The position numbers were made by a program, and so were the translations under genes. A model generated the notes under the pieces. It made no database searches and was not told the DNA's origin. It saw only the letters and a list, made by a program, of their open reading frames with translations. Below, piece after piece: positions 51,133 to 60,181 of a DNA stretch of 64,000 nucleotides. How positions within the stretch are numbered: the first letter of the stretch is position 1; the number at the start of each line of letters is the position of its first letter. This DNA comes from DASQFQ01 sp963805525 (lineage in GTDB: Bacteria > Actinomycetota > Thermoleophilia > Solirubrobacterales > Solirubrobacteraceae). Where the stretch lies: assembly GCA_963805525.1 (NCBI GenBank), contig CAWDUT010000004.1, positions 186,001 through 250,000 of the forward strand, in the 5' to 3' direction.

Positions 51133-52176
51133 ATGACTCAGCCACAAGCACAGAGCGCGGGCGCGGGCACCGAGGGCGGGAGCCCGGCGCCGGCCGCGCC
51201 GGACGGCGGGGGCGGCGGCCGCGCGATCCCGAAGGTCTCCGGGGATCGCGTCGCACAGCTCGGTCCGCTGATCGCACTCATCCTCGCGTGCATCTTCTTC
51301 ACCACGCAGTCGGATCGCTTCCTGGATCCGGCGAACTTCTCCCTGATCATCCAGCAGGTGATGGTGATCGGGACCCTGGCCATCGGCCAGACGCTGATCA
51401 TCCTCACGGCCGGCATCGACCTGTCGTGCGGCACGGCGATGGCGCTCGGCTCGATCGTGATGACCAAGCTCGCCGTGAGCTCGGGCGTGCCGGCGGGCCT
51501 GGCGATCCTGCTCGGCATCGCCACCTGCATGATCGTCGGCTTCGTCAACGGCGGGCTCGTGGTGGGCCTGTCGATGCCGCCGTTCATCGTGACGCTCGGT
51601 ACCTACAGCATCTGCCTCGCGCTCACGCACATCTACTCCAATGACGAGACGATCTCGAACCTCCCCACCGCCATGACGAAGCTGGGCGAGTCCTTCAAGA
51701 TCGGGAGCACGGCGGTCACCTACGGATCGCTGGTCACGCTCGCCTTGTTCGGGATCGCGTGGTTCGTGCTGACGCAGACCACCTGGGGGCGGCGGGTGTA
51801 CGCGCTGGGTGACGCGCCCGAAGCGACGCGCCTCATGGGCGTCCCGGTGCGCAAGCAGCTGCTGATGGTCTACGTGGTCGCGGGTGCGATCTACGGGATC
51901 GCGGCGCTGCTGCTGGTCGCCCGCACGAACGTGGGCGACCCGAACGCCGGGCTGACCGACAACCTCGACGCGATCACCGCGGTGGTGCTCGGAGGCACGA
52001 GCCTGTTCGGCGGCCGCGGCACGATCATCGGCACCCTGATCGGGGCGCTGATCATCGGCGTGGTGCGCAACGGCCTCGTCCTCATGGGTGTGGCGTCGCA
52101 GTACCAGATCCTCATCACCGGCATCCTGGTCATCGTCGCCGTAGCCGTCGACCAGATCGCGAGGAAGCGGGCATGA
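51133..52176 (+). CDS. Sugar ABC transporter permease (RbsC type)
   Basis: 347 residues, about ten membrane segments. LGQTLIILTAGIDLSCGTAMALGSIV resembles the RbsC signature, with GxNLTDNLDAITAVVLGGTSLFGGRGTIIGTLIGALIIGV. An extra Gly/Pro-rich N terminus (about 1-35) precedes the first helix. It overlaps the ATPase gene by 4 nt. It would form the membrane pore with the ATPase. Confidence 0.93.
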   Translation: MTQPQAQSAGAGTEGGSPAPAAPDGGGGGRAIPKVSGDRVAQLGPLIALILACIFFTTQSDRFLDPANFSLIIQQVMVIGTLAIGQTLIILTAGIDLSCGTAMALGSIVMTKLAVSSGVPAGLAILLGIATCMIVGFVNGGLVVGLSMPPFIVTLGTYSICLALTHIYSNDETISNLPTAMTKLGESFKIGSTAVTYGSLVTLALFGIAWFVLTQTTWGRRVYALGDAPEATRLMGVPVRKQLLMVYVVAGAIYGIAALLLVARTNVGDPNAGLTDNLDAITAVVLGGTSLFGGRGTIIGTLIGALIIGVVRNGLVLMGVASQYQILITGILVIVAVAVDQIARKRA

Positions 52177-53069
52177 GCGCTCAGGCGAAGACGAAGGACG
52201 AGATCGAGAGCCAGACGCCGATCCTGTCGGCGCGCGGCGTGTACAAGAGCTACGGCCAGGTGACCGCCATCGACGGTGCCGACTTCGACCTCTATCCCGG
52301 CGAGATCCTCGCCGTGATCGGGGACAACGGCGCCGGGAAGTCGAGCCTGATCAAGGTGCTCTCGGGCGCCACGATCCCGGACAAGGGCACGGTCAGCCTG
52401 GACGGCGAGGAGGTGCACTTCAGGACCCCGCACGACGCGCGCGAGGCAGGCATCGAGACGGTCTACCAGGACCTCGCGGTGGCCCCGGCGCTCGACATCG
52501 CGACCAACCTGTTCCTCGGTCGCGAGAAGCGACGGGCGGGCCCCCTGGGGAGCGTTCTGCGCATGGTCGACCACAAGGGCCAGAAGGCGGAGGCCGAGAA
52601 GCAGATGAAGGCGCTGCAGATCGGCATCCGCTCGATGAGCCAGGCAGTCGAGACCCTGTCCGGCGGCCAGCGCCAGGGCGTCGCGGTGGCGCGAGCTGCC
52701 GCGTGGGCCCGCAGGCTGGTGATCATGGACGAGCCGACCGCCGCGCTCGGCGTCAAGGAGTCGGGCCAGGTGCTCGAGCTCATCAAGCGCGTGCGCGACA
52801 ACGGGCTGCCGGTGATCCTGATCAGCCACAACATGCCGCACGTGTTCGAGATCGCGGACCGCATCCACATCCACCGGCTGGGCAAGCGCGTGGCGGTGGT
52901 CGATCCGAAAGAGCACTCGATGCACGAGGTCGTCGGCATCATGACCGGCGCGGTGGTGCACGACATCGAGCACGCGGATCGCTCGGAGGAGGTCGTCATC
53001 CCCAAGGACGCGCCGCCGCCGACGCCCGAGGAGGAGCGGGCGAACGCTGAGCGCGAGCGGACCGAGTGA
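52173..53069 (+). CDS. ABC transporter ATPase, single-domain
   Basis: 298 residues: Walker A GDNGAGKSSL, signature LSGGQRQGVAV, Walker B LVIMDEPTAAL, with the H-loop in ILISHNMPHV. Ribose-type importers usually have a tandem ~500-residue ATPase (RbsA), so this half-size version must act as a dimer. The C-terminal tail is acidic and Pro-rich (EHADRSEEVVIPKDAPPPTPEEERANAE). Confidence 0.93.
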   Translation: MSAQAKTKDEIESQTPILSARGVYKSYGQVTAIDGADFDLYPGEILAVIGDNGAGKSSLIKVLSGATIPDKGTVSLDGEEVHFRTPHDAREAGIETVYQDLAVAPALDIATNLFLGREKRRAGPLGSVLRMVDHKGQKAEAEKQMKALQIGIRSMSQAVETLSGGQRQGVAVARAAAWARRLVIMDEPTAALGVKESGQVLELIKRVRDNGLPVILISHNMPHVFEIADRIHIHRLGKRVAVVDPKEHSMHEVVGIMTGAVVHDIEHADRSEEVVIPKDAPPPTPEEERANAERERTE

Positions 53070-53070
53070 C

Positions 53071-53988
53071 GTGACTCCCTCCATCGTCGTCGGCGGCGAG
53101 GCGCTCGTCGACCTCGTCGCCGGCGGCGGAGGAGAGCTGGACGCGCACCTCGGGGGAGGGCCGTTCAACTGCGCGCGCACGCTGGGGCGGCTCGAGCAGC
53201 CGGTGGCCTACCTGGGCCGGATCTCGAACGACCGCTTCGGCGTGCAGTTGCGCGAGCAGCTGGAGCAGGACGGCGTCGCGCTGGACTGCGTGGTGGCGAC
53301 CGACGACCCGACCACGCTCGCGCTGGCCGAGCTCGACGAGGAGGGCGCCGCGACCTACCGCTTCTACGTCGACGGCACCTCGGTGCCGGGGCTGACGCCG
53401 GAGGCCGCGCTCGCGACCCTGCCCGAGCACGTGGAGATGGTGCACGTCGGGACGCTCGGGCTGGTCTACGAGCCGACCGCCGCCGCCCTCGAGGCGGTGG
53501 TGGAGAAGGTCGCCGGCGACGCGCTCGTCATGGTCGACCTCAACATCCGCCCGCTGGCCGTGCCCGACCCGGAGGCCTACCGCGCGCGGATCGACCGGCT
53601 GCTGCCGCGCACCGACGTGGTGAAGGCGAGCGACGACGACCTCGCCTGGATCGACCCCGACCGCGACGCGCTCGACGTCGCGCGCGACCTGCTGTCGGCG
53701 GGGCCCGCGGTGGTACTGCTGACGCGCGGCGGTGAGGGCGTGACGGTCGTGACCGCGGACGGCTCGACCGACGTGCCGGCGGAGGAGGTCGACGTGGTCG
53801 ACACGATCGGCGCGGGCGACGCGTTCGGCGGCGGCTTCCTGGCCTGGTGGCGGCGCGCGGAGCTGGGCGCCGGCGACCTCGGCGACGTCGACTCGGTGCT
53901 CGAGGCGACGCGCTTCGCCTGCGTGGTTGCGGGCCGCACGGTCGAGCGCGCGGGCGCCTCGCCCCCGCGGCTGGCCGAGGTCACCTGA
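53071..53988 (+). CDS. PfkB-family carbohydrate kinase
   Basis: 305 residues from GTG 53071, one base after the previous stop. GGEALVDLVAGGGGELDAHLGGGPFNCARTLGRLE, and catalytic Asp in VDVVDTIGAGDAFGGGFLAWW. Fructokinase/2-keto-3-deoxygluconate-kinase-like; it phosphorylates the sugar imported by the transporter. The hairpin that ends the operon is at 53984-54009. Confidence 0.9.
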   Translation: MTPSIVVGGEALVDLVAGGGGELDAHLGGGPFNCARTLGRLEQPVAYLGRISNDRFGVQLREQLEQDGVALDCVVATDDPTTLALAELDEEGAATYRFYVDGTSVPGLTPEAALATLPEHVEMVHVGTLGLVYEPTAAALEAVVEKVAGDALVMVDLNIRPLAVPDPEAYRARIDRLLPRTDVVKASDDDLAWIDPDRDALDVARDLLSAGPAVVLLTRGGEGVTVVTADGSTDVPAEEVDVVDTIGAGDAFGGGFLAWWRRAELGAGDLGDVDSVLEATRFACVVAGRTVERAGASPPRLAEVT

Positions 53989-54009
53989 AAGGGGTCAGAC
54001 CCCTTCAGG
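53984..54009. terminator. Hairpin terminator between kinase and dehydrogenase
   Basis: CCTGAAAGGGGTC (53984-53996), A, GACCCCTTCAGG (53998-54009): a near-perfect 12-13-bp stem that includes the kinase TGA. It serves two convergent genes. The core AGGGGTCAGACCCCT recurs as AGGGGGTCTGACCCCT inside the gene at 7313. Confidence 0.6.
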
Positions 54010-54021
54010 CAGGTCGAGGGT

Positions 54022-55005
54022 TCATGGGTTGACGATCGGCTTCACGCTGCGCGGGTTCTCGCGGCTCGCGCGCAGCGCAACGTCGACCTCGTCGAGCGTG
54101 AAGTGGCCGGTGACGATCGCCTCGAGGTCGACGGCGCCGGAGGCGGCCAGCGCGATCGCGGTCGGGTAGGTGTTCGCGTAGCGGAACGTTCCGCTCAGCC
54201 AGATCTCGCGCGACTGGATCAGGCTGATCGGGACCTTCACGTCGTCGTCGCCGCCCATCCCGACGAGCACCGCAGTGCCGGCCGGGCGCAGCGCGGCGAT
54301 GCCGTCGCGGAGCGCCTGCGGGTGGCCCGAGCACTCGATCAGCGCGTCAGCCTCGGCGAGCTCGGCGACGGCGCCCATGCTCCGCGCGAGCTCGAGCCGG
54401 TGCGGGTTGACGTCGGTCACCGCGATCTCCGTCGCGCCCCGCACGCGCGCGACCTGCGCGACCAGCAGCCCGATCGGGCCGGCGCCGGTCACGAGCACGC
54501 GGTCGCCGGCGCTGACCCCGGCCTTCTCGCACGCCCACAGCGCGACCGAGAGGGGCTCCATCAGCGCGCCGGCCTCGTCGCTGACGCCGTCGGGCAGCGC
54601 GTGCGCGAAGTCCTCGTGCATGGCGACGAAGCGGGTGAAGGCGCCGTCGGTCGGCGGCGCGCCGAGGAAGCGCACGTCGCGGCAGAGGTTGTAGCGGCCG
54701 GCGCGGCACTCGCGGCAGCGCCGGCACGGCAGCCCGGGCTCGAGCGCGACGCGAGCGCCGACCGCGTGCCTCGTCACCCGCTCGCCGGCGGCGACCACGC
54801 GCCCCGCGCTCTCGTGGCCGAGTACGTGCGGCTCGCGCACCACCCGCGTGGCGATGCGCCCGTGCTCGTAGTAGTGGACGTCGGAGCCGCAGACACCAAC
54901 CGCGGCGATCTCGACCAGCACGTCGAGCGGCCCCGGCTCGGGCACGGGCCGCTCCTCGACGCGCACGTCGCGGACAGCGTGGAGTACCGCGGCGCGGTTC
55001 GTCAT
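54022..55005 (-). CDS. Zinc-dependent polyol dehydrogenase (L-iditol/xylitol type)
   Basis: 327 residues from ATG 55003-55005. Catalytic zinc motif VGVCGSDVHYYEHGRI with GHE following, structural zinc Cys cluster PCRRCRECRAGRYNLC, EPLSVALWACEKAG and the NAD motif GAGPIGLLVAQ. Matches L-iditol 2-dehydrogenase/xylitol dehydrogenase. It likely oxidises polyols that come from, or feed, the sugar pathways around it. Convergent with the transporter operon. Confidence 0.9.
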   Translation of the reverse strand: MTNRAAVLHAVRDVRVEERPVPEPGPLDVLVEIAAVGVCGSDVHYYEHGRIATRVVREPHVLGHESAGRVVAAGERVTRHAVGARVALEPGLPCRRCRECRAGRYNLCRDVRFLGAPPTDGAFTRFVAMHEDFAHALPDGVSDEAGALMEPLSVALWACEKAGVSAGDRVLVTGAGPIGLLVAQVARVRGATEIAVTDVNPHRLELARSMGAVAELAEADALIECSGHPQALRDGIAALRPAGTAVLVGMGGDDDVKVPISLIQSREIWLSGTFRYANTYPTAIALAASGAVDLEAIVTGHFTLDEVDVALRASRENPRSVKPIVNP

Positions 55006-55021
55006 GTGAGGATTGTGCGCG

Positions 55022-55888
55022 ATGACGAGCTTCCTCAGCGCCCTCACCGGCTCGTTCGCGATGCCGGCCGCCGAGAACCCGACCGTCGCCATCGTCGAGG
55101 CGGCCTACCGCCACCACGGGATCGACGCCCGCTACCTCAACTGCGAGGTCGCGCCCGAGGCGCTCGCCGACGCCGTGCGCGGCGCGCGGGCGATGGGCTG
55201 GATCGGCTTCAACTGCTCGATCCCCCACAAGGTCGCGGTGATCGAGCACCTCGACGGCCTCGGCGAGTCGGCGGCGCTGATCGGCGCGGTCAACACCGTC
55301 GTGCGGCGCGACGGCGCCTGGATCGGCGAGAACACCGACGGGCAGGGCTTCATGGCCGCGCTGCGGACCGTCGTGGACCCCGCCGGCAAGTCGCTCGTGA
55401 TCCTCGGCGCGGGTGGCGCGGCCCGGGCGATCGCGGTCGAGGCGGCGCTGGCCGGCGCGGCGCAAGTCACCGTGGTCAACCGCGGGAAGGAGCGCGGCGA
55501 GGAACTGGCCGCGTTGCTCTCCACGCTCGGCGCCGCCGCCCCTACGGGCGCCGCCCTGACGGCTGCCTTCGTGCCGTGGGACGGGGAGCTGTCGGTGCCA
55601 GAGGGGACCGACGTCCTCGTCAACGCCACGTCGATCGGCCTCTTCCCCGACGTCGACGCGCGCTTGCCGCTCGACCCGGACACCCTCCGGGGGCTGGTCG
55701 TCGCCGACGTCATCCCCAACCCGCCGCGGACGCGGCTGATCCGTGACGCGGAACAACGCGGCTGCACGGTCCTCGACGGCCTCGGGATGCTCGTCAACCA
55801 GGGCGTGATCGCGATCCGGCACTGGACCGGCGTCGACCCCGACCCGGCGGTCATGCGCGCCGCGCTCGAGGACGCGCTCAGCCTGTGA
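55022..55888 (+). CDS. Shikimate/quinate dehydrogenase-like protein
   Basis: 288 residues from ATG 55022. C-terminal Rossmann domain LVILGAGGAARAIAVEAAL, NRGKERGEELA and NATSIGLFPDVDARLPLD; N-terminal FNCSIPHKVAVIEHLD with the catalytic Lys, then GAVNTVVRRDGAWIGENTDGQGF with the Asp. The usual N-terminal Ser-x-Ser-Pro substrate motif is replaced by GSFAMPAAENP, so the substrate may not be shikimate. A second copy not tied to the aromatic pathway is common in catabolic clusters. Confidence 0.85.
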   Translation: MTSFLSALTGSFAMPAAENPTVAIVEAAYRHHGIDARYLNCEVAPEALADAVRGARAMGWIGFNCSIPHKVAVIEHLDGLGESAALIGAVNTVVRRDGAWIGENTDGQGFMAALRTVVDPAGKSLVILGAGGAARAIAVEAALAGAAQVTVVNRGKERGEELAALLSTLGAAAPTGAALTAAFVPWDGELSVPEGTDVLVNATSIGLFPDVDARLPLDPDTLRGLVVADVIPNPPRTRLIRDAEQRGCTVLDGLGMLVNQGVIAIRHWTGVDPDPAVMRAALEDALSL

Positions 55889-56969
55889 TCAGGACCTTCG
55901 CGGAGCGCTCGGCGTCGAGCGCGGTCTCCATCGCCGCCGGCGCGTCCGCGACGTCGAAGCGGTGCGAGACCATCTCGGCGAACGGGATCGAGTCCGCGTG
56001 GCGGGCCATCAGCGCCAGCGTGCGCTCGTAGACGAGCAGATCCTCGCCGGCGATCCCCAGGAAGGTGAGGTGGCGCCCGCACAGGACGGCAGGGTTGAAC
56101 GTCTCCTCCCCCATGTTCACGAACGCGCCGACCTCGATGATCGTGCCGCCGTCGCGCACCATCTTGATCGCCTTCCCGAACGAGCCGGGGAAGCCGGTGG
56201 CGTTGACCACCAGGTCGACGTTGCGGAGCTCGTCCGCGTCGGCAGACTCGGCGCCCGCGACCCGCGCGGCGACGTCGAGCCGCTTCTGCGACGGATCGAT
56301 CGCGAACACGCGCCCCGCGCCCATCAGCTGCGCCTTGATCGCGTGCGCCTGGCCGAGCGCACCGACGCCGATCACCGCGACGCTGTCGCCCGGCCGGAAG
56401 CCCGACGGCCGGGGCACCTGCGCCGCCCGCTCGAGCGAATGGGTCACCGCGAAGATCTCCGTCAGGACCGCCACGTCGTCGGGCAACCCGTCGGGAACGC
56501 GGAAAATCCCCGTGCGCGGCTTGAGGTACAGGTACTGCGACCAGCCGCCCCACAGGTACGGCGCGACATCGGCGGCGAGCGCGTTGCCGTAGCTGTCGAG
56601 GTTGTCGCACAGGACGTACGGAAAGCCGCGCTGGCACGGGCCGCAGTGGCCGCAGGCGCGGTTCGGCGCGGGCACCACGCGGTCGCCCGGCTCGAGCGGG
56701 GTGCCGTCGCCCGCGAACGCTCCGCCCTCCCCCACGGCCTCGACGATGCCGACGTTCTCGTGGCCCTGGATCAGCGGATAGGTCGCGCCCCGCTGCGTCT
56801 CGCTCCCCGGGTACTGCTCGACCTCCCCGCGGAACGTGTGCTTGTCGGTGCCGCAGATGCCGGAGGCGATCATCCGCAGCAGCACCGCGCCCGGCTCGAG
56901 CTCGGTTGGATAGGGGTACTCGCGGACCTCGAGCTGGTACGGGGCGATGAGCGTGGCGGCTTGGACCAT
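55878..56969 (-). CDS. Zinc-dependent alcohol dehydrogenase
   Basis: 363 residues. Catalytic-zinc ASGICGTDKHTFRGE and GHENVGIVE, structural Cys cluster NRACGHCGPCQRGFPYVLC, Rossmann GVGALGQAHAIKAQL and ATGFPGSF. Resembles L-idonate/threonine-dehydrogenase-like members; substrate unknown. Its 3' end overlaps the dehydrogenase-like gene at 55888 by 11 bp. The N-terminal TLIAPYQLEVREYPYP strand is typical. Confidence 0.9.
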   Translation of the reverse strand: MVQAATLIAPYQLEVREYPYPTELEPGAVLLRMIASGICGTDKHTFRGEVEQYPGSETQRGATYPLIQGHENVGIVEAVGEGGAFAGDGTPLEPGDRVVPAPNRACGHCGPCQRGFPYVLCDNLDSYGNALAADVAPYLWGGWSQYLYLKPRTGIFRVPDGLPDDVAVLTEIFAVTHSLERAAQVPRPSGFRPGDSVAVIGVGALGQAHAIKAQLMGAGRVFAIDPSQKRLDVAARVAGAESADADELRNVDLVVNATGFPGSFGKAIKMVRDGGTIIEVGAFVNMGEETFNPAVLCGRHLTFLGIAGEDLLVYERTLALMARHADSIPFAEMVSHRFDVADAPAAMETALDAERSAKVLITG

Positions 56970-57003
56970 GCCCGGACGCTACCGACCTGGCAGCCTTGGG
57001 CGC

Positions 57004-57909
57004 ATGCCCTACACGCTGCTGACCGGCGAGTTCGTCATCCGCTATCCGGACCTGCCGCGCAGTGGTCCGCAGCCCGACGGAGACACGGTCAAGTTCGCCC
57101 CCGACTCGCCGTCGCTGGTGGAGACCCTGCCGCGCCCGTCCGGCGGCGGGCCGGACATCAACGAGCGCGGGATCTCGGTCCGGCTCGAGGCGATCGACGC
57201 GCTCGAGACGCACTTCGAGGGCGCGCACCAGGAGCTCGCGGGCGCCGATGCGGCGCGCGACGAGCTGCTGCGCGCGCTCGGCTTCACCGGCGTGACGTTC
57301 TTCCCGGAGCTGCCGAACACGGTCGCGTCGGCGGACCAGGACCGCGTGCGCGGGCGCGTCCTCTCCAACGGCATCGACGCCAACGGCCGGGTGATCGGCT
57401 TCGTCGAGCCGGGCGACGCGGCGGAGCCGGACGGCGCGCAGGTCTTCCTCGACGAGCCCCGGGCCCGCCGCACGGTCAACGCGGCGCTGCTCGCGGACGG
57501 CCTGGTGTACGCGGCGCTCTACTCCACCCTCCCGGCTTCGCTGCGGGCCGAGTTCGCCCGGACGGCCCGGGAGGCGCGCGCCGCGGGGGCGGGGCTGTGG
57601 CCGCGTGCGACGGCGGACCCGGACGGCCCGGCGCAGATCGCCGACCGCGCGGCGCTCGAGACGCTCGTGCTGTGGCCGAAGCTGTTCCGTCGCCTCGTGC
57701 CGTACCTCGCCGAGGGCGCTGAAGGCTTCGACGGCTTCGACGCCTGGCTGCGCGCCGACCCGGTCAACCGCGACGACCAGATCGTCCTCAGCGGCCGCGC
57801 CGAACCGAGTCGCCTGCACGACGTCGTCGAGGCAGCGGGCGACCACGTCCAGCTGACCGTCTGGCCGGAGGACTTCGTGATCACACCGGACCCGCCGGCC
57901 GCGCGCTAG
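57004..57909 (+). CDS. Staphylococcal-nuclease-fold (thermonuclease-like) protein
   Basis: 301 residues from ATG 57004. The middle shows the SNase pattern: ISVRLEAIDALETHF, a strand VIGFVEPGDA and, later, VNAALLADGLVYAALYSTLPASLRAEFARTAREARAAGAGLWP, where SNases have the C-terminal helix. The Arg/Glu catalytic set cannot be confirmed and there is no signal peptide. The C-terminal half (from ~200) is unfamiliar. The stop codon is part of the repeat element at 57906. Confidence 0.65.
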   Translation: MPYTLLTGEFVIRYPDLPRSGPQPDGDTVKFAPDSPSLVETLPRPSGGGPDINERGISVRLEAIDALETHFEGAHQELAGADAARDELLRALGFTGVTFFPELPNTVASADQDRVRGRVLSNGIDANGRVIGFVEPGDAAEPDGAQVFLDEPRARRTVNAALLADGLVYAALYSTLPASLRAEFARTAREARAAGAGLWPRATADPDGPAQIADRAALETLVLWPKLFRRLVPYLAEGAEGFDGFDAWLRADPVNRDDQIVLSGRAEPSRLHDVVEAAGDHVQLTVWPEDFVITPDPPAAR

Positions 57910-58076
57910 GAGCCCGTCAAAGAACAGGCGGCGCGTCCGGGACGGCCGAGCCGTGGATGCAGGGCGCCGCACGGGGGTGAAGCCCATAGTGGTGCTATGG
58001 GCGATCCTCCGGGTGGCGATCCTGCGCCGCGGATCGGTCGTATCCGGGCGTGCCGACTTCTTTGACGGGCTCCTAG
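57906..58076. repeat. 171-bp palindromic element with 19-bp terminal inverted repeats (MITE-like)
   Basis: Ends CTAGGAGCCCGTCAAAGAA (57906-57924) and its exact reverse complement (58058-58076). The interior is also largely self-complementary, with an apical stem GCCCATAG-TGGTG-CTATGGGC at 57982-58002, so the whole element could fold as one long hairpin. Each end is CTAG, itself a palindrome, which would fit a duplicated CTAG target. The stop codons of both flanking genes (57907-57909 and 58073-58075) lie within the repeats. Confidence 0.85.
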
Positions 58077-58729
58077 GCCGGCGTGTGGATGACGAGGTAG
58101 CGCGCCTGCCCGTCGAGCGTGTGTGGCTCACCCGGCGGCACGTGCGCCCAGGCGCCCGCCTCCGCCCGCCGGCCGTTCACGAGCAGCTCGCCCTCCAGCA
58201 CGTAGAGGTCGGTGTGGCGGGCGTCCTCGTGCTCTCCTCCACCGCCGGCGGCGAAGAGCTTGATCTCCGGCAGGTCGACGCGGTCGCCGAACCCCGCCAG
58301 CGAGATCGGGCGCCCGCCGGCCTCAGGCGGGTCCCACTGGTCGTAGGCGGCGGGGCGGCCGTCGCGCAGGTCGCGCATGTACTGGGCGAAGCCGACGCCC
58401 GGCGCGTGGAAGTTGAGGAAGCGCAGCTCGGCGTCGCTCGCGTTTCGGAAGCCATGGACCACGCCGGGCGGCATCCACGCGAGCATCCCGGCCGTCAGCG
58501 GCCGCGGCTCGCCCTGCGGGCCGAGCCGCAGGGTGAACTCGCCCTCGAGCACGTAGAACAGGTCGGTGTGCTCTCGGTGCACGTGCAGGTCGGCGCCGTC
58601 GCGGCCCGGCCCGAAGCGCGACCACGTCGCGTGCAGGCTGTCGTGGCTCGAGAGGATCTCGACCCGGCGGGCGGGCGCGTCGCCGATGACCTCGCCGCCG
58701 CCGGCCGGGATGACGGTCACGTCGGGCAC
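58073..58729 (-). CDS. Two-domain cupin protein
   Basis: 218 residues. First cupin ADLHVHREHTDLFYVLEGEFTLRLG with the HxH...E metal set, then GMLAWMPPGVVHGF; second HEDARHTDLYVLEGELLVNG and AHVPPGEPHTLDG. Bicupins of this size are dioxygenases, isomerases or sensors; the substrate cannot be read. Divergent start from the histidine kinase with a 24-bp gap. Confidence 0.8.
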   Translation of the reverse strand: MPDVTVIPAGGGEVIGDAPARRVEILSSHDSLHATWSRFGPGRDGADLHVHREHTDLFYVLEGEFTLRLGPQGEPRPLTAGMLAWMPPGVVHGFRNASDAELRFLNFHAPGVGFAQYMRDLRDGRPAAYDQWDPPEAGGRPISLAGFGDRVDLPEIKLFAAGGGGEHEDARHTDLYVLEGELLVNGRRAEAGAWAHVPPGEPHTLDGQARYLVIHTPA

Positions 58730-58753
58730 GCCTGGAGTCTAGGCTCGCAGGGG

Positions 58754-60181
58754 ATGACCGGCACGGGCTTTCTCAGGCGACACGAGTCCTCGCTGCTGAT
58801 CGTCGGCGAGCCGCAGGCCGAGGTCGCGCCGTGGCTGCGCGCCGCCGGCTACGAGTGCCGCGCGGCGGCGACGCCGAAGGCGGCGCTCAAGGCGCTGGCC
58901 GACGCGCCCGCGCAGCTGATCCTCGTCTGCGGCGACGCCGCTCCGATCGGCTGCCAGGCCCTGCGCGACGACGCGCGGCTCGGCGAGGCGTGGCTGCTGG
59001 CCGTCACCGACCGCGAGGACAGCCGTGCCGCGGTCGAGGCGCTGCAGGCCGGCGCGGACGACTACCTCCCGCACCCGTTCACCCGCACCGAGCTGCTCGC
59101 CCGCGTCCGCGCCGGCGTCCACGCCGCCCAGCAGCGCTCCGACGACACGCTGCTGCGCGCGCTGATGGTCAACGTGCCGGGCGCGATCTACCGCTCCGCG
59201 TGGCACGACAACCACAAGCTGGCGCTGATCAGCGACGAGATCGAGCGCATCTCCGGCTATCCGCCCGCCAACTTCATCGCCAGCGCCAAGCGCACCCTGA
59301 TGAGCATCGTCCACCCCGACGACCGGGAGCGGATCCTCGAGTCCGTCAAGCACGCCCACGATCACGACCGGCCGTTCGTGCTCGAGTACCGGATCGTCCG
59401 CGCCGACGGCGAGATCCGCTGGGTGCTCGACCGCGGCCAGCTGATCCACGGGCCCGGTGGGCGGCGCTACATGGACGGCGCGATCTTCGACATCACCGAG
59501 CGCCGCGAGGCCGAGGACGCGCTGCGCCGGCGCGAGGTCGAGGCGGTCCGCACCGAGGAGATCAAGGCCTCGCGCGCGCGCATCATCCAGGCCGCCGACA
59601 ACGCGCGGCGCAAGATCGAGCGCGACCTCCACGACGGCGCGCAGCAGCGGCTCGTCTCGCTCGCGCTCGACGTGCGCGTGGCCCGCGCGCGGCTGGCCAA
59701 GGACCCGGAGTCGGCCGGCCCGTTCCTCGACCGCCTCGGCGAGGAGCTCGCGCAGGCGTCGGCCGAGCTGCGCGAGCTGGCGCGCGGCATCCACCCCGCG
59801 GTGCTGACCGAGCGCGGGCTGGCGCCGGCGATCGAGACGCTGGCCTCGCGCGCGACCGTGCCGGTCGAGGTCCTCGCGGTGCCGGACGAGCGGCTCCCGC
59901 CGGCCGTCGAGGCGACCGCCTACTTCACGGTCTCCGAGGCGCTCACGAACGTCGCGAAGTACGCCAACGCGAGCCACGCGACCGTGAAGCTCGCCAACGG
60001 CGGCGAGTCGCTCGTGGTCGAGGTGCGCGACGACGGCGTCGGCGGCGCGCAGCCCGGCGCCGGCTCGGGGCTGAGCGGGCTCGCCGACCGCGTCGGCGCC
60101 TGCGACGGCTCGCTCAGCGTGCTCAGCCCGCCGGGCGAGGGCACGCTGGTACGCGCGGTGCTGCCGCTCCAGCCCGCGTGA
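58754..60181 (+). CDS. Receiver-PAS-histidine kinase (HisKA_3 type)
   Basis: 475 residues from ATG 58754. Receiver 12-125 with a degenerate acceptor position (LILVCGDAAP, where hydrophobics should end in Asp); a PAS domain ~140-270 (NFIASAKRTLMSIVHPDDRERI, DGEIRWVLDRG); HisKA_3 region RRKIERDLHDGAQQRLVSLALDV with the phosphoacceptor His; HATPase with SEALTNVAKYA and DDGVGG. A NarL-family partner response regulator is not in the window. The 3' end overlaps the convergent membrane protein by 59 bp. Confidence 0.9.
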   Translation: MTGTGFLRRHESSLLIVGEPQAEVAPWLRAAGYECRAAATPKAALKALADAPAQLILVCGDAAPIGCQALRDDARLGEAWLLAVTDREDSRAAVEALQAGADDYLPHPFTRTELLARVRAGVHAAQQRSDDTLLRALMVNVPGAIYRSAWHDNHKLALISDEIERISGYPPANFIASAKRTLMSIVHPDDRERILESVKHAHDHDRPFVLEYRIVRADGEIRWVLDRGQLIHGPGGRRYMDGAIFDITERREAEDALRRREVEAVRTEEIKASRARIIQAADNARRKIERDLHDGAQQRLVSLALDVRVARARLAKDPESAGPFLDRLGEELAQASAELRELARGIHPAVLTERGLAPAIETLASRATVPVEVLAVPDERLPPAVEATAYFTVSEALTNVAKYANASHATVKLANGGESLVVEVRDDGVGGAQPGAGSGLSGLADRVGACDGSLSVLSPPGEGTLVRAVLPLQPA

